Shown here piece after piece: positions 1 to 5,174 of a stretch of DNA of 5,174 nucleotides. A program made the translations under genes and the position numbers. The notes under the pieces were generated by a model. It saw nothing but the letters and a program-made list of their open reading frames with translations, made no database searches and was not told where the DNA came from. The stretch is from NCBI GenBank assembly GCA_001399705.1, contig LJCR01000215.1, positions 1 to 5,174 of the forward strand, given 5' to 3'. Source of the stretch: Kouleothrix aurantiaca. GTDB taxonomy: Bacteria > Chloroflexota > Chloroflexia > Chloroflexales > Roseiflexaceae. Numbering within the stretch: position 1 is the stretch's first letter; each line of letters opens with the position of its first letter.

Positions 1-191
1 CCAGTCGCCAGCTCGGCCTGCTCGCGCAGCCGCGCCACCAGCAGCAGCGACGCGATCTCGCGAATGCGGCGCTTCACCGGCCCCAGCCCCACCAGCTCGC
101 GGTCGAGCGTGTCGAGCACCTGCTGAATGTTTGAATCGCGGTAGGCGGCGTCGAGATCAATCTGGGGATGAATTTCAGTGGCTGTGTCCAT
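1..191 (-). CDS. cbbX: CbbX, red-type Rubisco activase (N-terminal 63 codons, cut by window edge)
   Basis: CbbX is a hexameric AAA+ ATPase of the cytosol. It is stimulated by RuBP and remodels inhibited red-type Rubisco by pulling on the large-subunit C-terminus. Translating from the ATG at 191-189 gives 63 residues that run off the left edge. Visible signatures are AYRDSNIQQVLDTLDREL (about residues 15-32), the CbbX N-terminal helix, followed by VGLGPVKRRIREIASLLLV (about 34-52), the family motif just before the AAA+ core. The Walker A and B motifs lie outside the window. The start has an AAGGG ribosome binding site (200-196) four bases upstream. The gene follows cbbS by 93 bp on the same strand, the standard cbbL-cbbS-cbbX order. 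That context and the diagnostic N-terminus make the call firm, although nothing can be said about whether the rest of the gene is intact. Confidence 0.9.
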   Translation of the reverse strand, partial: MDTATEIHPQIDLDAAYRDSNIQQVLDTLDRELVGLGPVKRRIREIASLLLVARLREQAELAT

Positions 192-284
192 AAAACCCTT
201 CGCATCTTTGACACGATGACACGATGACACGATGAATGGCGGGATTTCTTCCTGATCGTGTCACCTTGTCATCCAGCCATCTTG
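192..284. repeat. cbbS-cbbX spacer with GACACGAT tandem repeat and inverted copy
   Basis: The 93 bp gap between cbbS and cbbX holds three perfect head-to-tail copies of GACACGAT (210-217, 218-225, 226-233). The reverse complement of TGACACGAT occurs at 255-263, so the last copy (225-233) and this one form a perfect 9 bp inverted repeat with a 21-base loop. Looser relatives (tcaccttgtcat, cttgtcatt) fill 261-289 and run over the cbbS stop codon. The hairpin has no T-run on the coding strand, so it is not a canonical terminator. Similar short-period arrays are, to my knowledge, common between genes in Chloroflexota and cyanobacteria; a function here is not evident. Confidence 0.75.
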
Positions 285-707
285 TCATTCCTCGTAGCGC
301 TTGCCCGCCGGCCGGTCGGTGGCGTAGGAGTGCACCGAGTAGCGGATCTGCCGGTCGCCAGACTCCTGGCGCTCGACGCGGAAGCCGGGCTCGTTGGACG
401 GGCGGTTGGCGATAAAGCTCAGCGCGGTGGTCTGCCGCCCGTAGCGCCGGTCGTAGCCGTTGATGCGAATGTAGTGCTGCGGAAACACTTCGCGGCACTT
501 GTTCAGCTCCATCATAATGCCCGCCGCGTCTTTGATGTCGAACATGGGCATGCCCCACATGTCCCAGTAGACATTGCGCGGGTGCGCGTCGTCGGTATAC
601 TCGATCGAAACTGGCCAGTCGTTGTCGAGGCAGTATTGCACCTGCGCGCGAATCTGGTCGTCGTCGAAATCGGGCAGGTAGGAAAAGGTTCCCTGTGTGA
701 TTCGCAT
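285..707 (-). CDS. cbbS: Ribulose-1,5-bisphosphate carboxylase/oxygenase small subunit, red type
   Basis: This is the small subunit of form I Rubisco, which caps the large-subunit octamer to make L8S8. The 140-residue protein starts [13 protein letters not shown] and contains the core [20 protein letters not shown] (about 33-52), followed by [17 protein letters not shown] (about 53-69). The C-terminal part (about 108-140: [30 protein letters not shown]) is the extension that in red-type enzymes forms a beta-hairpin lining the central channel. Green-type small subunits lack it, and it marks this as form IC/ID. Length is normal for red-type CbbS. The ATG at 707 has a GGAG ribosome binding site (717-714) six bases upstream, at the edge of the AGGAGTC repeat array. 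It lies 89 bp after cbbL, consistent with co-transcription. Confidence 0.96.
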   Translation of the reverse strand: MRITQGTFSYLPDFDDDQIRAQVQYCLDNDWPVSIEYTDDAHPRNVYWDMWGMPMFDIKDAAGIMMELNKCREVFPQHYIRINGYDRRYGRQTTALSFIANRPSNEPGFRVERQESGDRQIRYSVHSYATDRPAGKRYEE

Positions 708-713
708 AGTTTT

Positions 714-768
<55 letters not shown>

Positions 769-796
769 TCTGAGTACTGTCTCCTGAATACTTTAC

Positions 797-2289
<1,493 letters not shown>

Positions 2290-2326
2290 GGCTGCTGTAT
2301 TGGTGTGCTGGGTGGGTGATGCGCAG

Positions 2327-2355
2327 AGTATACGCCCCCGCGCTCGTGATGAAAA
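2327..2355 (-). promoter_or_regulatory. Candidate sigma-70-type promoter for cbbLSX
   Basis: On the coding strand TATACT (2332-2327, five of six matches to the -10 consensus) follows TTTTCA (2355-2350, four of six matches to the -35) with a 17 bp spacer. Transcription would begin near 2320, giving a leader of about 70 nt before the cbbL ATG. It is the best promoter-like pair I found in the gap upstream of the operon, and its -35 is overlapped by a CRP-like dyad. Confidence 0.45.
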
Positions 2356-2360
2356 TCACC
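2345..2360. promoter_or_regulatory. CRP/FNR-family-like operator upstream of cbbL
   Basis: The sequence CGTGATGAAAATCACC contains the perfect dyad GTGAT-N4-ATCAC (2346-2359). It matches the CRP-family core GTGA-N6-TCAC exactly and differs from the full TGTGA/TCACA consensus only at the two outermost bases. Its centre is about 33 bp upstream of the predicted transcription start and covers the predicted -35, a position usual for repression. It is one base short of a T-N11-A LysR/CbbR motif. The dyad is seen; the regulator is inferred. Confidence 0.4.
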
Positions 2361-2412
2361 GGAAGGGGAGTTTTGGCACTGTCGGAATGAGAGGGGCGAT
2401 GCCGCATGGCGA

Positions 2413-2455
2413 GGTGTTTCCCCGCCGAAAGGAGAGGAAGGCGGGAATAAACACC
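2413..2455. repeat. Long imperfect inverted repeat upstream of cbbL
   Basis: GGTGTTT (2413-2419) pairs with AAACACC (2449-2455) and CCCGCC (2421-2426) with GGCGGG (2440-2445). This gives 13 base pairs interrupted by a 1-versus-3 base internal loop, with a 13-base purine-rich loop (gaaaggagaggaa). No T-run follows on either strand, so it is not a standard terminator. It may be an operator, a transcript-end structure for the glycosyltransferase gene, or an inert element. Confidence 0.55.
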
Positions 2456-2564
2456 AAATCCGGGTGAAAAGGTATGAGCTGTGAGCTACTGTGAATTACG
2501 CACTACAAAGGCAAAAACGTAGTTCGTAGGGCGTATATTTTTATGAGAGAGCGTTAGAACTTCA

Positions 2565-2603
2565 CGCATCCTGAGTAGCGCGAAGCGTGTATCGAAGGGT
2601 GCG
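2565..2603. repeat. REP-like hairpin directly after the glycosyltransferase stop codon
   Basis: CGCATCCT (2565-2572) pairs with AGGGTGCG (2596-2603), seven of eight Watson-Crick pairs with the eighth a possible wobble. An inner stem, TAGCGC with GCGTGTA, closes on a GAA loop. The element ends at the base beside the TAG stop (2606-2604). The pattern catcctgag ... tcgaagg resembles dispersed palindromic intergenic repeats that I recall from several bacterial genomes including Chloroflexota; I have not searched for copies. It could stabilise or help end the transcript, but has no T-run. Confidence 0.55.
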
Positions 2604-4640
2604 CTATTGTGGACGGGCTTGTGCGGGAAGATCAGCCAGCGGCGCGACCTCGACCGTGCCAAGCTCGAAGGCGTCGCCGCCGCTTTGCAATGCCAAACGC
2701 TCAAGCGAGGGGTAGCTGTACCAGCCAAGCAGCACGCGGTAGCGCCCGGGCGGCGCGTCGAGGCGCAAGGTTGGGCCGTACAGGCCAGGCTGCAGCGCTC
2801 CCGGCTGCCACTGGCTCGTTGGCGGCGCGGGCGCGCGGTCGAACTGGCCCCACACCGCGCCGTCCGGCCCGATCAGGTGCGCGAACAGCATGGTGCCAGC
2901 CGGGATATTCGCGCTGCGCTGCCAGGCCAGCCGCCACAGCAGCGGCAGCCCAACCACAGGCTGCTGCGGCGATGTCACGCCATACAGGCGCGCGGCGTCG
3001 CCAAAAGCCACGTCTTCCTGCCGCCCTACGGTCGGCGGGGCCTCGTAGATCCACGCATATGGTACGCCGTGCAGGCGAATCACCTCCAGCGGCTCGGCCT
3101 TGCCGTAGAAGTCGGTGAATGGTCGGAACAGCACGCCCTGCGCGTCGTTCACATACACCACCACATAGCCGCTCTGCGCCGGCAGCGGGCCTTCGGGTGG
3201 CGTCAGCGACTGCGCGCCGGGAACGAGGTAGGTCTGCAGGCCGATCTTCAGCGTTGTGACGGTGAGCACGCCGGTGATGTTCGGCTGCTTGTTCAGCCAG
3301 TCGGCCACCAGATTCATCCCTTCGCCCCAGCCGGTTTTGAAGGCCCACGCGCCCACCTGCGCGCCGCCGAGCAACTGGTTGTAGGCGACCATCTGGTAGG
3401 GCTGCCAGCTTGCGACATTCAGCGCCGCGCCGAGCGCCACTACGCCCAGCGCCAACGGATACCAGCGCTCGCCACGTTCGCGCGGGCGCACAAACCAGCC
3501 CAGCACAGCCGCGCACAGCCACACCAGCCCAACGGCGGCCAACACATCCACAGCCGGGAAGGCTGGCACCAGATAGCGGTTGAACTTCTTGGCGAACAAG
3601 CCCATCGCCAGCGTGAACGTGATGGCAAACCAGGCCAGCCCGGCCAGCGCATGGCGCGCATCGGCGGTGAGGGGCAGGCGCCGCCATGCCCACGGCAGCG
3701 CCAGCAGGCCAATAAAGCTGATTGGCGTGAGGCGCAGCGCCAGCGCCAGCGGGTAAAACGTGAAGCCCGGCGCCGGCTCGGGGCGGCCCAGGTAGAAGTT
3801 GCCAAGCTGGTGCGGCTGCGTTCCTTCGGCGTGGTAGCCCAGCCAGATCTGGTAGAACGCCTCGCGCGGGGCCGCCCAGAGCGCCGGCCAGATCAGCAGC
3901 GCGCTCAGCACCGCAACCCCGGCCCACAGCAGTGCGTCCATCAGCAGGCGGGTGAAGCGGCGCGGCTGCGGGCCATACCACGTCGCAAACACGCCAATCG
4001 AACCGATGAGTGGCAGCAGGATCAGGCCGGGCGACTTGGTGGTGATTGCCAGCGCCGCAAACACCGCCGACAGCGCGAGCGTGCGCCGCCGCTGCGTCAG
4101 GAACCAGTAGCGGCAGGCGGCCAGCACGCTCAGCATCATAAACGTGCCCGACAGCGCATCAACGTGGAGCACACGCCCAAACGCGATCACAAAGGGATCG
4201 AGCGCCCACAAGATCGCGCCCAGCAGCGCCACCGGGCCGGGCAGCATGTCGCGCATCAGCAGGTAGCCCACGCCCACCGCCAGCGCGTTCACCGTGGTAA
4301 TTGGCAGTTCATACAGGGCGACAAACATCTGCGGGCTGAGCGCGTGCACGCCAAACAGGCCCAGGTTTTCGCGTAATATCAGGCTGGCCGCGCCCAGCCA
4401 CATGGTTGGCACGCCGGGGTGGTCGGTGATCGCGGTGGCGGCGAAATTGCCAGCACGCATCGCGCTCAGAAACAGCTCGGAGCGCATGAACCAGAAGTTC
4501 ACCTCGTCCATGGTGGCAAACAGCCCCAGGTCGAGCAGGCGCGGAATGAGCGCCACAAGTATCACGGCCAGCGGCGCGAGCACTGCGCCCAGGCCAGCAA
4601 CGCGCCGCTCAGCGCGCGGCAGCGGGTAGGTTCGTTCCAA
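2604..4640 (-). CDS. Polytopic membrane glycosyltransferase, GT39/ArnT/PMT superfamily
   Basis: Probably moves a sugar from a polyprenyl-phosphate carrier to an acceptor on the outer face of the cytoplasmic membrane; donor and acceptor are unknown. Counting from the TTG at 4640, the 678-residue protein has a first membrane helix at about 15-35, then the acidic DE pair (D45-E46, in FATMDEVNFW) typical of the first outer loop of GT-C enzymes. ITDHPGVPTMWLG (71-83), GRVLHVDALSG (155-165) and KKFNRYLVPAFPAVDVLAA (351-369) match GT39-type motifs, with about ten hydrophobic helices up to residue 411. The rest (about 430-678) is a soluble, probably beta-rich domain. The first ATG is codon 44, so a non-ATG start is needed: TTG at 4640 has AGGTG (4650-4646) upstream. 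The frame is open to a GTG at 4721. No obvious link to the cbb operon. Confidence 0.85.
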   Translation of the reverse strand: MERTYPLPRAERRVAGLGAVLAPLAVILVALIPRLLDLGLFATMDEVNFWFMRSELFLSAMRAGNFAATAITDHPGVPTMWLGAASLILRENLGLFGVHALSPQMFVALYELPITTVNALAVGVGYLLMRDMLPGPVALLGAILWALDPFVIAFGRVLHVDALSGTFMMLSVLAACRYWFLTQRRRTLALSAVFAALAITTKSPGLILLPLIGSIGVFATWYGPQPRRFTRLLMDALLWAGVAVLSALLIWPALWAAPREAFYQIWLGYHAEGTQPHQLGNFYLGRPEPAPGFTFYPLALALRLTPISFIGLLALPWAWRRLPLTADARHALAGLAWFAITFTLAMGLFAKKFNRYLVPAFPAVDVLAAVGLVWLCAAVLGWFVRPRERGERWYPLALGVVALGAALNVASWQPYQMVAYNQLLGGAQVGAWAFKTGWGEGMNLVADWLNKQPNITGVLTVTTLKIGLQTYLVPGAQSLTPPEGPLPAQSGYVVVYVNDAQGVLFRPFTDFYGKAEPLEVIRLHGVPYAWIYEAPPTVGRQEDVAFGDAARLYGVTSPQQPVVGLPLLWRLAWQRSANIPAGTMLFAHLIGPDGAVWGQFDRAPAPPTSQWQPGALQPGLYGPTLRLDAPPGRYRVLLGWYSYPSLERLALQSGGDAFELGTVEVAPLADLPAQARPQ

Positions 4641-4645
4641 CAAAA

Positions 4646-4699
4646 CACCTCGCCAGTTGTTCGAGGGCGCCGTGGCCCGTGTACGCGGGGATTGTACCA
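4646..4699 (-). promoter_or_regulatory. Candidate extended -10 promoter and ribosome binding site of the glycosyltransferase gene
   Basis: On the coding strand TGGTACAAT (4699-4691) fits an extended -10 element (TG-N-TACAAT, five of six matches); no good -35 is visible, which extended -10 promoters can tolerate. Transcription would start near 4684. AGGTG (4650-4646) then precedes two in-frame TTG codons (4643 and 4640). The promoter lies inside the longer open frame from the GTG at 4721, which argues for the shorter protein. Confidence 0.35.
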
Positions 4700-4726
4700 C
4701 GGCCCGGCGCAGGCGCTGCACTCTTC

Positions 4727-4755
4727 CAGTAGGCAGGAAGCAGAAGGCAGTGGAC
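4727..4755. repeat. Degenerate GGCAGAA-type short repeat
   Basis: The tract aggcagga-agcagaa-ggcagtg repeats a roughly heptameric unit. It is a third simple-repeat type in this window and lies between the glycosyltransferase gene and the gene at the right edge. It is imperfect, and I assign it no function. Confidence 0.4.
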
Positions 4756-4772
4756 TAACATCATCCACCATC

Positions 4773-4826
4773 CTTTTACCCCTTCGTGCCTTCGTGTCTT
4801 CGTGGTAAAAGTAAGCGACTACTTTT
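4773..4826. repeat. CTTCGTG tandem repeat within overlapping, mutually exclusive hairpins
   Basis: CCTTCGTG occurs at 4781-4788 and 4789-4796, with a one-base variant, TCTTCGTG, at 4797-4804. CTTTTACC (4773-4780) pairs with GGTAAAAG (4804-4811), an 8 bp stem enclosing the array. AAAAGTA (4807-4813) also pairs with TACTTTT (4820-4826), a 7 bp stem with a 6-base loop that contains part of the stop codon of the right-hand gene. The stems share bases 4807-4811, so only one can form. The second ends in TTTT on the coding strand and could act as a weak terminator. Confidence 0.6.
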
Positions 4827-5174
4827 CGCCAGCGCCAAAGACACTGCACAAGCGCTCGGTGCCAATGCCGCTGATCAGCAGGCGTTCCTTGGCGTTGTTC
4901 AGCAGTTGCTGCGTCCAGCTCGTGAAGCCGCCATCGACCAGCATATACTTCTGCCCGGCTGCGTCGCTGGCGTAGATCGCGAAGCACAGGCCCGCGTAGT
5001 AGGTGCGGCCCGACGCGCGCTCAGGGTCGAAGCGCGCCTGCGCCTGCGGAAACTCTTCCACCAGCGGGGCGAACACCGACGCCTCAATCGCATCGGCACG
5101 CGATCCATCCAGCTCGGTGACGCGCACATCCAGCGCCTGAATTCCAGCGCCCTGCGCCTGGAGCGCCGTCAAGA
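4819..5174 (-). CDS. C-terminal part of a class II aminoacyl-tRNA synthetase-like protein (HisRS/HisZ-like)
   Basis: About 117 codons are visible; the frame is open through the right edge, so the start is outside the window. The segment RFDPERASGRTYYAGLCFAIY resembles the HisRS/HisZ region with a YYTG-x-x-F motif, which in HisRS binds histidine. LVDGGFTSW follows in the place of the usual GGRYD, and ISGIGTERL matches motif 3 (G-x-G-x-E/x-R) of class II synthetases, near the C-terminus. The protein ends about 15 residues after motif 3, without room for the anticodon-binding domain of true HisRS. That favours a HisZ-like regulatory subunit of ATP phosphoribosyltransferase or another stand-alone paralogue. 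The GG-F-T in place of GGRYD is odd. The call is by eye; the fold is more certain than the function. Confidence 0.5.
   Translation of the reverse strand, partial: LTALQAQGAGIQALDVRVTELDGSRADAIEASVFAPLVEEFPQAQARFDPERASGRTYYAGLCFAIYASDAAGQKYMLVDGGFTSWTQQLLNNAKERLLISGIGTERLCSVFGAGEK

Noticed and set aside
175..558. A 127-codon minus-strand frame across the cbbS-cbbX gap
   Set aside because: It is out of frame with both cbbS and cbbX and runs through the GACACGAT array; the two real frames explain the region.
2346..2359. LysR-type CbbR site (T-N11-A)
   Set aside because: The dyad spacing is T-N10-A, one base short; a CRP/FNR-type site fits better.
2374..2388. TGGCAC resembling a sigma-54 -24 element
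   Set aside because: The matching -12 TTGC is absent at the required spacing, and the motif points away from cbbL.
2413..2455. Rho-independent terminator for the glycosyltransferase gene
   Set aside because: The stem is GC-rich in part, but no T-run follows on the minus strand.
2486..2728. An 80-codon minus-strand frame over the glycosyltransferase 3' end
   Set aside because: It overlaps the real gene in another frame and then reads through the REP-like hairpin; there is no ribosome binding site or domain support.
2607..4376. A 589-codon open frame on the plus strand opposite the glycosyltransferase
   Set aside because: The translation is rich in R, Q, H and A with no domain, as expected for the complement of a GC-rich membrane protein gene.

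Overview
The window is GC-rich, and every gene I can support lies on the minus strand. Its centre is a red-type (form IC/ID) Rubisco operon, read right to left: cbbL (large subunit, 2248 to 797), cbbS (small subunit, 707 to 285), and the first 63 codons of cbbX (the Rubisco activase, from 191 off the left edge). Order, spacing and the matching red-type signatures in all three proteins make this a Calvin-Benson CO2-fixation operon: L8S8 holoenzyme plus the AAA+ motor that pulls on the large-subunit C-terminus to release inhibitory sugar phosphates.

Upstream of cbbL is a gene-free stretch of about 355 bp (2249-2603). It holds a good -10/-35 candidate for cbbL, a CRP/FNR-family-like dyad (GTGAT-N4-ATCAC) over the -35, a leader hairpin abutting the cbbL ribosome binding site, a long imperfect inverted repeat (2413-2455), a degenerate short repeat, and a REP-like hairpin directly after the stop codon of the next gene. 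That gene (stop at 2604) encodes a polytopic membrane glycosyltransferase of the GT39/ArnT/PMT superfamily with a soluble C-terminal domain. At the right edge is the 3' end of a gene (5174 to 4819) whose product resembles the catalytic core of class II aminoacyl-tRNA synthetases, closest by eye to HisRS/HisZ-like proteins.

The organism is probably a filamentous or phototrophic-type member of the Chloroflexota (class Chloroflexia). This is inferred from the style of the glycosyltransferase, from the HisRS-like protein, and from the fact that most gaps between genes carry their own 7-8 bp simple repeat (GACACGAT, AGGAGTC, CTTCGTGC, GGCAGAA types). Calvin-cycle autotrophy is established in that phylum, for example in Oscillochloris. 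The assignment is by pattern recognition and has not been checked by a search.

I see no new multi-gene system. The parts most worth a second look are non-coding: simple-repeat arrays inside the cbb operon, one touching the cbbS ribosome binding site; the CRP-like operator; and the stacked hairpins around cbbL.
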